Positions 1 through 8,986 of a stretch of 64,000 nt of DNA are shown in pieces. Under the pieces are notes generated by a model. The model was not told where the DNA came from and searched no databases. It worked only from the letters and a program-made list of their open reading frames with translations. Position numbers and translations under genes: made by a program. This stretch comes from Ga0077555 sp041397775 (lineage in GTDB: Bacteria > Pseudomonadota > Alphaproteobacteria > Rhizobiales > Hyphomicrobiaceae). How positions within the stretch are numbered: position 1 is the first letter of the stretch; every line of letters begins with the position of its first letter. The DNA lies in the NCBI GenBank assembly GCA_041397775.1, contig JAWKWB010000002.1, forward strand, positions 434,001-498,000, in the 5' to 3' direction.

Positions 1-1669
1 CCGGGCTGCGCTCGGCCGGCGGGCCATAGCCGCCGCCGCCGGACGTGTAGAGCGTCAGGAAATCCCCTTTGCGCAGGTCCACGCGATCCTTGCTTTTCAC
101 CTTGATGATGCGGCCCTCGCGCTCGATCTCGATGCGCGTGCGCGTTCCCTCGCTGCCGCCGAAGAGGCCATAGGGGGAGAGGCGGACGCGGTCGGTGTAG
201 GTGGCGAAATTGGTGTCGTCCTTCAGGATCTCGAAGCGGCGATAGAAGCCGAGGCCGCCGCGCTGGCGTCCCGGTCCCCCGGTATCGGGGAGAAGGCCGT
301 ACCCCACCACGCGGAAGTGCGCGAAGTCCATGTCGGTCGCCTCGACCGGCGTGTTGGTGCAATTCGAAAGCGGGCTGTCGACGGCATCGCAACCATCGCG
401 CCGTGGGCCGCCGCCGAAGCCCCCGCCATAGATCTCCAGATAGACGCGATAGCCCCGCTCGCCCAGATGCGAAATGGCGAGCGCATGCGTCGAATCGTTG
501 CCGCCGGCGATCACCTTGTCCGGCACCACCTGCGCCAGTGCCTTGAGCACGGCATTGAAGCAGCGATAGGCGGCGAGCAGGCGGGCGCGCACGGGGGCCG
601 GATAGCGCGGCTTGATCAGCGACCCTTCCGGCGCCGTCACTGTGATGGGGCGTTTGAAACCCTCGTTGAAAGGAATGTCTGGGCTCGTCAGGGCGCACTT
701 GATGGCGGCCAGCGTCGCCGAGACGGTGGAGGCCCAGGGGCAGTTGAGATTGCGCCCGACCTGGCGACAGGTGCCCGTGTAGTCCACCGACACGCTCTCG
801 CCCGCGATGGTGACGGCGGCTTTGACCGTCAGCGGCGTGTCGGTGATGCCGTCGTCGTCGACCGCGTCCTCACCGTGATAGGTGCCGTCGGGGATGGCGG
901 CGAGGGCGGCCCGGAAGCGGCGCTCCGAATAGGCCATGAGCTCCGCCATCGCCGTCGCGACGGTTGCGGCGCCGTAGCGGGCGCACAATTCGCCCATGCG
1001 TGCCGTGCCGATCGCATTCGCCGCGAACTGGGCATAGAAGTCGCCGATGGTCTGCGAGGGCACACGCACGTTGGCGGCGACGAGGCGTTCGAGCGGGCCG
1101 CCGTTCCAGTCGCGCGCGTAGGTGTAGCGCGAGGGCGGGATGATGATGCCTTCCGCGTGCACGTCGACGGCATCGGGCGTCATGCCGGGATTGCCGCCGC
1201 CCAGGTCGAGATGATGCGCCACCGTTCCCGCGAATGCGACCAGTTGCCCGTCGTGGAAGATCGGCGTGAAGATGAAGACGTCCTGCAGGTGCTGGCCGCC
1301 GCCGTAGGGGTCGTTGTTGATGTAGAAGTCGCCGGGCCGCAGATCTTCGATGGGGCAGCGCGCGACGCAGGCCCGGAAGATCTCGGACATGCTGCCCAGG
1401 TGCATGGGGATGAGCTCGGCCTGGGCGACGACGTTGCCCTCGGCGTCGAAGAGGGCGGCCGACGCATCCTGCGCTTCGCGCACGATGTTGGAGTAGGACG
1501 AGCGGATCAGCTTCGTGCCCATCTCCCGCGCGATCGCGATCAGCGCCTGGCTGATGACGGCATAGTCGACCGGATCGATGGCCGCCGTCTTGGTGCGCGG
1601 GGGGCGGGTGCCGCGTGATCCGGCCGGAGAGCCTGTCTTCGCCGTCTTGCGGTCGGTGCGCTTCTGCAT
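1..1669 (-). CDS. hyuB: Hydantoinase B / oxoprolinase family protein, 3' end cut by window edge
   Basis: Translated from the minus strand, the open frame starts at 1669 and runs to the window edge without a stop. It reads as a HyuB-type subunit: 'GTKLIRSSYSNIVREAQDAS' near residue 50, 'HLGSM', 'NNDPYGGG', 'DLGGGNPG' and a Gly-rich C-terminal 'TSGGGGYG' just before the edge, so only the last few residues are probably missing. HyuB works with HyuA in ATP-dependent opening of cyclic amides (hydantoins, 5-oxoproline or related lactams) in the cytoplasm. The exact substrate cannot be read from sequence. Its start lies one base after the stop of hyuA, so the two are almost certainly co-translated. 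The N-terminal 30 residues are Lys/Arg/Pro-rich and unlike the rest of the family, so a later start is possible. A second hyuAB pair lies at 43030-46829. Confidence 0.9.
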   Translation of the reverse strand, partial: MQKRTDRKTAKTGSPAGSRGTRPPRTKTAAIDPVDYAVISQALIAIAREMGTKLIRSSYSNIVREAQDASAALFDAEGNVVAQAELIPMHLGSMSEIFRACVARCPIEDLRPGDFYINNDPYGGGQHLQDVFIFTPIFHDGQLVAFAGTVAHHLDLGGGNPGMTPDAVDVHAEGIIIPPSRYTYARDWNGGPLERLVAANVRVPSQTIGDFYAQFAANAIGTARMGELCARYGAATVATAMAELMAYSERRFRAALAAIPDGTYHGEDAVDDDGITDTPLTVKAAVTIAGESVSVDYTGTCRQVGRNLNCPWASTVSATLAAIKCALTSPDIPFNEGFKRPITVTAPEGSLIKPRYPAPVRARLLAAYRCFNAVLKALAQVVPDKVIAGGNDSTHALAISHLGERGYRVYLEIYGGGFGGGPRRDGCDAVDSPLSNCTNTPVEATDMDFAHFRVVGYGLLPDTGGPGRQRGGLGFYRRFEILKDDTNFATYTDRVRLSPYGLFGGSEGTRTRIEIEREGRIIKVKSKDRVDLRKGDFLTLYTSGGGGYGPPAERSP

Positions 1670-1670
1670 G

Positions 1671-3683
1671 TCACGCGCGCTCCAGGATGGTGTTGTCGTT
1701 GGCATCGCGCCGCGCGGTCCAGCCGTCGGGCACATAGAGCGTGGATGTGGGGTCTTCGAGCAGCGCGGGACCGGCCACGCGATCCCGCTTGCCCAGCGCC
1801 GCACGACTGGCGAGGCGGCCCTTGCGCCACGCCTTTGCGTCATAGAGGCGGATCGCCTGCTCGCGGGCGGCGGGTGCCTTGCTCTCAGCCAGCAACGGCA
1901 GTGCCTCGAGCGGCGCCGTGACGCCGAGACGGAACGAGACGAACTCGATGGGCTTGTCGGCCTCCCCGCCGAAGAAATAGACGCGCTGATGCGCTTCGCC
2001 GAAGCGCTTGCGCACGCCTTCTGCCGTAATGCGCCGGATCTCCGTCTCGTCGAACGGCACGGGCACCTCGAAGGCCTGGCCGACGAACCGCATTTCGGCG
2101 GTGAGCTTGAGGTCGACGCGCGCGCCCAGGCCGCTGGCCTTCGCCTTTTCGAGCGCGCGGGCGCGCATGCGGGCCATCACCTCGCGCAGCGTATCGGCAG
2201 CCGTGTCGTCGGCGGGCGCGCGGTGGGTGAGGCTTTCGAACATCACGAAATCCGAGGCGATGAGGCCATAGGCGGAGATGATGCCGGCCGACGGTGGCAC
2301 CACGATCGTCCCGATGCCCAGCTCCCCGGCGACCTGGGCGGCATGCAGCGGGCCGGCTCCCCCATAGGGCACCAGCACGTAGTCGCGCGGATCGTGCCCC
2401 CGCTCCGTCGAGATGAGCTGGATGGCCCGCACGATATTGGCGTTGGCCAGGGCCACTGCGCTGTCGGCTGCGGCTTCCAACGTCATGCGGAAGCGATCCG
2501 CGATGGGCTGCAAGGCCCGGGCGGACGCCTCCGGGTCGATCGTCATGCGCCCGCCCAGGAAGGCTTCGGGCCGCACCGTGCCCCGCACGACGTGGGCATC
2601 GGTCAGGGTCGCCTCGGTGCCGCCACGCCCGTAGCAGGCAGGACCCGGATCCGCCCCCGCCGAGTGCGGTCCCACCCGCAGCATGCCGCCATCGTCGACC
2701 CAGATGATCGAACCCCCGCCCGCCCCGATGGTGTTGATGTCGAGAAGGGGAATGCGGATCGGCAGTCCGTCGAGGGAGAATTCCTGCGTGAGTTGGGGGG
2801 CGCCGCCCGTGACGACGCAAACGTCCGTGGACGTGCCGCCGATGTCGAGCGTGACGAGGTTCCGGTAGCCCGAGCGGCCGGTCTGGCGGACGGCGCCCAT
2901 GACGCCCGCCGCCGGCCCCGAGAGCAGCGCATTGATGGCGTTCGCACGCATGGCTTCGGCCGGCAATCGCCCCCCGTTCGACTGCATCACCGAGAAACGG
3001 CCCCTGAAGCCCGCATTGTCCAGGCGGTCGCGGAAGCGCGCGATGTAGCGGTCGATCACGGGCTGGACGTAGGCCGACAATGTCGTCGTGGAGGCGCGCT
3101 CGAACTCGCGGAACTCGCGCGTGATGTCGGACGAGATCGTGACGTGGGTGTCCGGCAGCGCCGCCGCCAGGATCGCCCGCAAGCGCTCCTCGTGAACCGG
3201 ATTGACGTAGGCGTTGAGGAGGCAGATGGCGATGGCCTCGAAGCGGCCGTTCTTCAGCGCGGGAACGAGCGTCGCGGCAATGTCGGCTTCGTCGAGGGGG
3301 GCGAGCACCTGCCCGTCGGCCAGGATGCGCTCGCCGACCTCGAAGCTGCCCGCCCGCGTCACCACGGGCACGGGTTTCTGGTACTCCAGGTCGTAGATCT
3401 GGGATCGCCCGTGTCGCTGCAGCGCGAGGATGTCGCGGAAGCCGCGCGTCGTCACGAAGGCGGTGGGAAAGCCCTTGCGCTCGAGCACGGCGTTGGTCGC
3501 CACGGTCGACCCGTGTGCCAGATCGTCGATACTCTCGATGGGAATGCCGCTCGCCACCAGGGCGTTGAAAGCGCCTTCGTCGGGCGCGCGTGGCACGCTC
3601 GGCACCTTGGTGACGACGATGCCGTCTTCACCGATGGCGACGAGATCGGTGAATGTGCCTCCAACTTCGATACCCACCCGCAT
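1671..3683 (-). CDS. hyuA: Hydantoinase A / oxoprolinase family protein
   Basis: A 670-residue ATP-grasp-unrelated, actin-fold type HyuA subunit. The start at 3683 gives 'MRVGIEVGGTFTDLVAI', the phosphate-binding motif found at the very N-terminus of this family; an upstream in-frame start would only add a low-complexity Arg-rich leader. Other family marks are 'HGSTVATNAVLERKG' near residue 55, 'TTRGFRDIL', 'SGPAAGVMGA', 'DIGGTSTDVCVV' and 'GAGGGSIIWVD'. The protein is expected to phosphorylate or activate the cyclic amide for hydrolysis together with HyuB, encoded 1 bp downstream. No transporter or regulator specific to this pair is visible, so the substrate is not assigned. Upstream lies about 150 bp before the YbjN-like gene, which runs the same way. 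Confidence 0.93.
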   Translation of the reverse strand: MRVGIEVGGTFTDLVAIGEDGIVVTKVPSVPRAPDEGAFNALVASGIPIESIDDLAHGSTVATNAVLERKGFPTAFVTTRGFRDILALQRHGRSQIYDLEYQKPVPVVTRAGSFEVGERILADGQVLAPLDEADIAATLVPALKNGRFEAIAICLLNAYVNPVHEERLRAILAAALPDTHVTISSDITREFREFERASTTTLSAYVQPVIDRYIARFRDRLDNAGFRGRFSVMQSNGGRLPAEAMRANAINALLSGPAAGVMGAVRQTGRSGYRNLVTLDIGGTSTDVCVVTGGAPQLTQEFSLDGLPIRIPLLDINTIGAGGGSIIWVDDGGMLRVGPHSAGADPGPACYGRGGTEATLTDAHVVRGTVRPEAFLGGRMTIDPEASARALQPIADRFRMTLEAAADSAVALANANIVRAIQLISTERGHDPRDYVLVPYGGAGPLHAAQVAGELGIGTIVVPPSAGIISAYGLIASDFVMFESLTHRAPADDTAADTLREVMARMRARALEKAKASGLGARVDLKLTAEMRFVGQAFEVPVPFDETEIRRITAEGVRKRFGEAHQRVYFFGGEADKPIEFVSFRLGVTAPLEALPLLAESKAPAAREQAIRLYDAKAWRKGRLASRAALGKRDRVAGPALLEDPTSTLYVPDGWTARRDANDNTILERA

Positions 3684-3839
3684 GCGCTGAACGTGCCTCC
3701 CCCGCGTGAGACGCCCTCGTGACCTGCAGCGCCCGCGACCCATGATAGGGGTCCGCGCCGGACGCGCAACGGCAAGGCGTGCAGTGCGAAGACTTCGGCA
3801 CCGGCGGCGGTTGGCAGGGAGAAGGCGTGGAAGGGGACG

Positions 3840-4337
3840 TCAGGCCTGGCCGTGGGTGTCGAACATCGCCGAAGACAGCGCCTGGCGCGCGTCCTTGCCG
3901 GCCCAAACGACGAACTGGAACGCCTGGTAGTAGCGTTCGCAGGCCTCCAGACCCGCGCGCAGCAGCGCCTCGCACTGCCCGGTCGTCGCCACGGTGTTGT
4001 TCAGCATCAGGCCATGCCGGAACATGATCAGCCCGTCGTGCGACCAGATGTCGAAATGACCGAGCCAGAGCTGCTCGTTGATCTGGGCGAGCAGCCGGTA
4101 GATCTCCACCATGCGGTTGTCGGGCACCTTGAAATCGAACGCACAGGCGATGTGCAACGTTTCCAGGTCGTCGCGCCAGTTGATGGACACGTGATAATCG
4201 GCCCACGTACCCGCGACGATCAGCACCAGTTCGTCCTCGTTGGTGCGATCGCAGGCCCAGTCGTGGGTCGTTGCGACCTGCTCCACCAGATCGACGGGAT
4301 TGAACGTGCGCGTGGAGCCGTGGTCTGCGAAAGCCAT
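3840..4337 (-). CDS. YbjN domain-containing protein
   Basis: A 165-residue acidic cytoplasmic protein without signal peptide or membrane segment. The sequence around residues 30-110 ('DELVLIVAGTWADYHVSI', 'LEIYRLLAQINEQLWLGHFD', 'GLIMFRHGL') matches the alphaproteobacterial YbjN family, whose fold resembles type III secretion chaperones and whose cellular role is not well established (linked in enterobacteria to stress and motility phenotypes). Length is normal for the family. It stands alone, transcribed the same way as hyuAB but separated by about 150 bp; upstream is 253 bp of non-coding DNA before the ubiK-like gene. Confidence 0.85.
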   Translation of the reverse strand: MAFADHGSTRTFNPVDLVEQVATTHDWACDRTNEDELVLIVAGTWADYHVSINWRDDLETLHIACAFDFKVPDNRMVEIYRLLAQINEQLWLGHFDIWSHDGLIMFRHGLMLNNTVATTGQCEALLRAGLEACERYYQAFQFVVWAGKDARQALSSAMFDTHGQA

Positions 4338-4590
4338 CTCTCATCCTTGCAGCTCGAGGGCGGCGCACCGTCATGTGCGGTCCCGTGCGATCGGACACGC
4401 CGCAGCTAGACGGAACGCATCACGAGTCGCAAGGCGACGCTGGTCTTGTCCACGATCAAAGTGGCGAGGGACCGGCGGATCGCGGCAAAAGCCCCGAATT
4501 CTGGGGATGAATTGTGGATATGCTGTCGAGAACCCGTGGCCGCTCCGTGGAGGGCTTGTGGACGACGACGACTCGGGCGGGAAGGCGGCC

Positions 4591-4857
4591 TCAGGGGCCG
4601 CCGTTCTGCGGTGCCAGGCGGTTTTCCAGCGCCGTGATGCGGGCCCTCAATTCGTCGTTCTCCTCGCGCGCCTTGGCCGCCATGGCCTTGACGGCCTCGA
4701 ATTCCTCGCGCGAGACCACGTCCATGTCGCGCAGCATGCGCTCGCCCTGGGCGCGAACGATCGTCTCCACCTCGCGGCGGACACCTTGGGCGGCGCCGGC
4801 GGCGTCGGTCATGAGCTTTGCGAACTCGTCGAGCAGGCGGTTGTTGGTCTGGGTCAT
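4591..4857 (-). CDS. ubiK: UbiK-type accessory factor (BMFP/YqiC family)
   Basis: An 88-residue protein starting 'MTQTNNRLLDEFAKLMTDA' and ending in a predicted coiled coil ('EEFEAVKAMAAKAREE', 'ELRARITALENRLA'). This two-part layout, an amphipathic N-terminal helix followed by a trimerising coiled coil, is that of the BMFP/UbiK family, which helps the aerobic ubiquinone biosynthesis complex in gammaproteobacteria and binds membranes in Brucella. The start at 4857 was chosen because family members begin at this point; a longer in-frame extension upstream has no family-like sequence. It is divergent from the gene at 5090, with a 232-bp shared upstream region. Confidence 0.88.
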   Translation of the reverse strand: MTQTNNRLLDEFAKLMTDAAGAAQGVRREVETIVRAQGERMLRDMDVVSREEFEAVKAMAAKAREENDELRARITALENRLAPQNGGP

Positions 4858-5089
4858 GATGCTCTCCGATCGATGGCCGGTTCGGGCTGGCGCGCGCCGC
4901 GCTGGCCGCAGCCCTCCTATGACCTCAGCGGTGCCCCGGCGATGCCCTGCCGTCAAGCCCGAACGGACTGCTCCGCCTGCGGCGCAACGCCCGCTCTCGC
5001 ACAAGGGGCGGGTTGATCCATGGCCCGGGAGGGTTCTAGAAGATGCCTTCGATATCCCGAAATTCGCACAGCAACGGAGACGCCAGCCC

Positions 5090-5551
5090 ATGCTGACGGT
5101 GTTCCTCGCCCCAGGCTCGCTCAACCATATCGCCAATATCGTGAAGGGTTACGCCATCGCCATCGGCGTCGCGTTTGCGATCTGGTTCGTCTGGCAATGG
5201 TGGGTGAAGCGGCAGGCCGAGCAGAGGCTCCTGCAGGCAGTGAAGGCGAAGGAGGCCTACGCCGGCTTCCTGGAGTTTGCCACGCAGCACCCCAAAATGG
5301 CCGAACCACAGCTTGGCGCCATCAGCGGTCCGGTGGAAATTGCCCGCTACAAGCAATTCGTCGCCCGTCTGGTGGCGACGGCGGATCAGGTGTTGTTGCT
5401 CGACCCGAGCGAGGAGTGGCGCCGGACGATTGGGCGGCATCTGGGCGCGCATGCCTCGTACCTGACATCCGAGGAATTCGCCAACGAAGGGCGCGACGCG
5501 GCAACGGCCGAGGTCCGCGCCCTGATCGATGCCTTGGCGCCGCGCATGTGA
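5090..5551 (+). CDS. Hypothetical single-pass membrane protein
   Basis: A 153-residue protein starting at ATG 5090 with a Shine-Dalgarno-like GGAGA about 9 bases upstream. Residues about 15-37 ('IVKGYAIAIGVAFAIWFVW') form one membrane helix followed by Lys/Arg-rich 'VKRQAEQRLLQAVKAKEA', so the N-terminus is probably periplasmic or anchored, with a helical cytoplasmic domain of about 110 residues. I do not recognise the family. It is the gene immediately before nuoG (168 bp away, with a hairpin between), in the place where nuoF or other complex I genes would usually be; nothing in its sequence suggests a complex I subunit. Confidence 0.6.
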   Translation: MLTVFLAPGSLNHIANIVKGYAIAIGVAFAIWFVWQWWVKRQAEQRLLQAVKAKEAYAGFLEFATQHPKMAEPQLGAISGPVEIARYKQFVARLVATADQVLLLDPSEEWRRTIGRHLGAHASYLTSEEFANEGRDAATAEVRALIDALAPRM

Positions 5552-5575
5552 GGCGTGAGGGTGTTTTGGGCGCTG

Positions 5576-5598
5576 CGGCACCTGGTGACAAGGTGCCG
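5576..5598 (+). other. 8-bp perfect stem-loop after gene 5090-5551
   Basis: Arms CGGCACCT (5576-5583) and AGGTGCCG (5591-5598) with a 7-base loop. It lies 25 bases after the stop of the upstream gene and is followed by GGTTGTG rather than a T-run, so it may be an mRNA-end or attenuating hairpin but is not a classical intrinsic terminator. A second 7-bp stem (5682-5702, GCGTGGC/GCCACGC) lies just before the nuoG ribosome binding site. Confidence 0.45.
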
Positions 5599-5719
5599 GG
5601 TTGTGAGCGGCGCGCAAACGATGTAGACGCTAACCGGTTCCGGGGCGGGGGTTCCGGTCGGTCTTCAGTGGTCATCCGGGGGCGTGGCGCCCGCAGCCAC
5701 GCGCGGTCAAGGGCAATTC

Positions 5720-7807
5720 ATGCCGAAGAAGCTCATCATCGACGGCCAGGAAATCGAGGTCGAGGACGGCATCACCCTGCTGCAGGCGTGCGAGCAGGCT
5801 GGCGTCGAGGTGCCACGGTTCTGCTACCACGAGCGGCTGTCGATCGCCGGCAACTGCCGCATGTGCCTCGTGGAAGTCGTAGGCATGCCCAAGCCGCAGG
5901 CATCCTGCGCCCTGGGGGTCAACGACCTTCCGCCGAAGCGGGACGGCTCCATCTGGGCGGTGAACACACGCTCGCCGCTGGTCAAGAAGGCCCGCGAAGG
6001 CGTGATGGAGTTCCTGCTGATCAACCATCCGCTGGACTGCCCGATCTGCGACCAGGGCGGTGAATGCGACCTGCAGGACCAGGCGCTGGCCTTCGGCGGC
6101 GGCCGCAGCCGCTATGCGCTCAACAAGCGTGCCGTCGAGGAAAAGCACCTCGGCCCCCTGATCAAGACGGCGATGACGCGCTGCATCCAGTGCACCCGCT
6201 GCGTCCGCTTCATGACCGAGGTCGCCGGCGTCGAGGAACTCGGCGCCATCGGCCGTGGCGAGGACATGGAGATCACCACCTATCTCGAGCGCGGCATGAT
6301 GTCGGAGATGTCGGCCAACGTCGTCGACCTGTGTCCGGTCGGCGCGCTGACGCATCGCCCCTCGGCCTTCAATGCGCGCCCCTGGGAGATGCGCAAGACC
6401 GAATCCATCGACGTCATGGATGCCGTGGGCAGCGCGATCCGCGTCGACGTGCGCGGGCGCGAGGTCATGCGCATCCTGCCGCGCAACAACGACGCGGTGA
6501 ACGAGGAATGGATCTCCGACAAGACGCGGCACGTCGCCGATGGTCTGCGGACCCAGCGCCTCGATCGCCCCTATGTCCGCCGTGACGGCAAATTGACGCC
6601 CGCGACCTGGGACGAGGCGCTGCAGGTCGTCGCCGATCGCCTGAAGGCGGCCGATCCCAAGCGCACCGGTGCCATCGTCGGCGATCTGGCGGGCGCCGAG
6701 GAGATGTACGCGCTGGGCGACCTGATGGGCCGCCTCGGCATCGTCAACGGCGACTGCCGCCAGGACGGCATGAAGATCGATCCGGCAGCCGGCCGCGCCA
6801 GCTACATCTTCAATGCCACCATCGAGGGCATCGAGAAGGCCGACGCGATCCTGCTCATCGGCACCAATCCGCGCATCGAGGCGCCGGTGCTCAATGCCCG
6901 CATCCGCAAGCGCTGGCGCCAGGGCGGGCTTGCCGTCGGCATCGTCGGCGAGAAGGCGGACCTGGGCTACGCCTGCGATCACATCGGCACCGGCGGTGAT
7001 GCACTCGCCGCACTCGCCGAAGGCCGGCACGGCTTCCAAGGCGTTCTGCGCCAAGCAAAAAATCCGATTGTCATCGTCGGCACAGGCGTCCTGTCGCGCC
7101 CCGACGGGGCCGCCATCCTGGGCCAGGCCGCTGCGATCGCGACGGCCACCAGCACCGACAACACGCTGGGCTGGGTTCCGCTCTGCGTCCTGCACACGGC
7201 GGCCTCCCGCGTCGCCGGCCTCGACTTGAATTTCGTGCCGGGTCCGGGCGGCCGGGACGTGGCGGGCATGCTGGCCGGCGACATGGACGTCGTTTTCCTG
7301 CTGGGTGCCGACGAGATCGACATGGCCAGGCTGGGCAAGGCGTTCGTCGTCTACCAGGGCACCCACGGCGACGCTGGTGCGCACCGCGCCGACGTCATCC
7401 TGCCGGGGGCTGCCTACACGGAGAAGAGCGCCACCTACGTCAACACCGAGGGCCGCGTCCAGATGACGGCGAAGGCGGCTTTCCCGCCGGGCGACGCGCG
7501 TGAGGACTGGACGATCCTCAGGGCGCTCTCCGCCCGCGTCGGCCAGACCCTGCCCTACGACACGATCGATGACCTGCGCGCGGCGATGTACAGGCTTGCC
7601 CCGCACTTCGCGCGGCTCGACAGTATCGCGGCGGGACGCATCGAGTCGGTCGCGGAGGTCGCCAAGCTTCAGGGCGCCATCGACGGCACGGCATTCGTGT
7701 CCGGCATCAAGGACTTCTACTTCACGAACCATGTGGCGCGGGCGTCCGCGGTGATGGCCGAGCTGAGCGCGCTCAGAGCCGGCGACCGCCGGGCAGCGGC
7801 GGAATAA
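5720..7807 (+). CDS. nuoG: NADH-quinone oxidoreductase subunit G
   Basis: A 695-residue peripheral-arm subunit of complex I that carries Fe-S clusters passing electrons from NADH/FMN toward ubiquinone. Cluster ligands are all visible: the 2Fe-2S set C35, C46, C49, C63; the H103/C107/C110/C116 set ('HPLDCPICDQGGECD'); and C155/C158/C161 with C205 ('CIQCTRC', 'LCPVGALT'). The C-terminal two thirds are the molybdopterin-oxidoreductase-like domain ('DAILLIGTNPR', 'GDAGAHRADVILPGAAYTEK') without catalytic role. The start at 5720 follows AAGGG and gives the usual 'MPKKLIIDGQEIEV'. It is the first gene of this nuo cluster; nuoA-F are not upstream, which is unusual. Stop is 17 bp before nuoH. Confidence 0.97.
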   Translation: MPKKLIIDGQEIEVEDGITLLQACEQAGVEVPRFCYHERLSIAGNCRMCLVEVVGMPKPQASCALGVNDLPPKRDGSIWAVNTRSPLVKKAREGVMEFLLINHPLDCPICDQGGECDLQDQALAFGGGRSRYALNKRAVEEKHLGPLIKTAMTRCIQCTRCVRFMTEVAGVEELGAIGRGEDMEITTYLERGMMSEMSANVVDLCPVGALTHRPSAFNARPWEMRKTESIDVMDAVGSAIRVDVRGREVMRILPRNNDAVNEEWISDKTRHVADGLRTQRLDRPYVRRDGKLTPATWDEALQVVADRLKAADPKRTGAIVGDLAGAEEMYALGDLMGRLGIVNGDCRQDGMKIDPAAGRASYIFNATIEGIEKADAILLIGTNPRIEAPVLNARIRKRWRQGGLAVGIVGEKADLGYACDHIGTGGDALAALAEGRHGFQGVLRQAKNPIVIVGTGVLSRPDGAAILGQAAAIATATSTDNTLGWVPLCVLHTAASRVAGLDLNFVPGPGGRDVAGMLAGDMDVVFLLGADEIDMARLGKAFVVYQGTHGDAGAHRADVILPGAAYTEKSATYVNTEGRVQMTAKAAFPPGDAREDWTILRALSARVGQTLPYDTIDDLRAAMYRLAPHFARLDSIAAGRIESVAEVAKLQGAIDGTAFVSGIKDFYFTNHVARASAVMAELSALRAGDRRAAAE

Positions 7808-7824
7808 CGGGGGCGACGCGTCAG

Positions 7825-8892
7825 ATGCAGGCGTTCTGGGAAACCTGGGGAAGCACGATCCTCAACGTCGCGTTCATCGCGGGGGCGAGTGTGTTGCTGC
7901 TGGCCTCGCTGCTCGTGATCATCGCCTTCCTTCTGCTGATGGACCGCAAGGTCTGGGCGGCCGTGCAGATGCGGCGCGGCCCCAATGTCGTCGGGCCGTT
8001 CGGGCTGCTGCAATCCTTCGCCGATCTCCTGAAGTTCGCCCTGAAGGAGCCTGTGATCCCGTCTGGGTCCGACAAGGCCATCTTCCTGCTCGCGCCGCTG
8101 GTGCTGGCGGTGCTGGCACTCGCCGCGTGGGCCGTCATCCCCGTGTCCGAGAACGGCTGGGGCAAGTGGGTCATTGCGGACCTCAACGTCGGCATTCTCT
8201 ATATTTTTGCCATCTCGTCCCTGGGTGTGTACGGCATTATCATGGGCGGTTGGGCATCGAACTCGAAATACCCGTTCCTGAGCGCGCTGCGCTCCGCCGC
8301 GCAGATGGTCTCCTACGAAGTCTCCATCGGTTTCGTGATCATCACCGTGTTGCTGTGCGTGGGCTCGCTCAACCTGGTCGACATCGTCAACGCGCAGAAG
8401 ACCGGGGTCGGCACTCAGCTCGGCCTTCCCAATTCGTTCCTCGATTGGCATTGGCTGGCGCTGTTCCCGATGTTCGTGATCTTCTTCATCTCGGCCCTGG
8501 CGGAGACGAACCGCCCGCCCTTCGACCTCGTCGAGGCGGAGTCGGAGCTGGTCGCGGGCTTCATGGTCGAATACGCTTCGACGCCCTATCTGCTGTTCAT
8601 GCTGGGCGAGTACGTGGCAATCGTGACCATGTGCGCCCTGACCACGATCCTGTTCCTGGGCGGCTGGCTATCGCCGCTGCCGTTCGCGCCCTTTACCTGG
8701 GTGCCCGGCGTGATCTGGTTCATCGCCAAGGTGACGTTCGTTTTCTTCATGTTCGCCATGGTGAAAGCGATGGTACCGCGCTATCGCTATGATCAGCTCA
8801 TGCGACTGGGCTGGAAGGTGTTCCTGCCGCTGTCGATGGCCATGGTCGTAATCGTGGCGGGCGTGCTCCAGTACGGTGGCTTCGCGAAGTAA
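7825..8892 (+). CDS. nuoH: NADH-quinone oxidoreductase subunit H
   Basis: A 355-residue integral membrane subunit at the junction between the peripheral and membrane arms of complex I, lining the ubiquinone chamber. About eight hydrophobic segments are evident. Conserved family sequences include 'MDRKVWAAVQMRRGPNVVGP' region near residue 35-55, 'AETNRPPFDLVEAESELVAG' near residues 228-247 and 'RYRYDQLMRLGWKVFLP' near 315. Length is typical. It follows nuoG by 17 bp and is followed by a 94-bp spacer before nuoI. Confidence 0.97.
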   Translation: MQAFWETWGSTILNVAFIAGASVLLLASLLVIIAFLLLMDRKVWAAVQMRRGPNVVGPFGLLQSFADLLKFALKEPVIPSGSDKAIFLLAPLVLAVLALAAWAVIPVSENGWGKWVIADLNVGILYIFAISSLGVYGIIMGGWASNSKYPFLSALRSAAQMVSYEVSIGFVIITVLLCVGSLNLVDIVNAQKTGVGTQLGLPNSFLDWHWLALFPMFVIFFISALAETNRPPFDLVEAESELVAGFMVEYASTPYLLFMLGEYVAIVTMCALTTILFLGGWLSPLPFAPFTWVPGVIWFIAKVTFVFFMFAMVKAMVPRYRYDQLMRLGWKVFLPLSMAMVVIVAGVLQYGGFAK

Positions 8893-8986
8893 AATATGCG
8901 ACCGCCGGCAACGGCCGGGGCTTTGGACTGTCGAATGGGTGAATGGCGCACAAGCGCGCTGAAGACGATTGGATGAAGACGCAACC

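Noticed and set aside
317..1618. Long plus-strand open frame of about 430 codons opposite hyuB
   Set aside because: The minus strand encodes a clear HyuB protein; the plus-strand translation is Arg/Gly/Ala-rich without family motifs, a typical GC-rich shadow.
4510..4535. DnaA-box-like TGTGGATAT near 4.5 kb
   Set aside because: A single 8-of-9 match without a cluster, AT-rich unwinding region or neighbouring replication genes; not evidence of an origin.
5672..7732. Minus-strand frame of nearly 690 codons opposite nuoG
   Set aside because: nuoG carries all Fe-S ligands on the plus strand; the opposite frame has no recognisable domain and an implausible His/Asp/Arg-rich composition.
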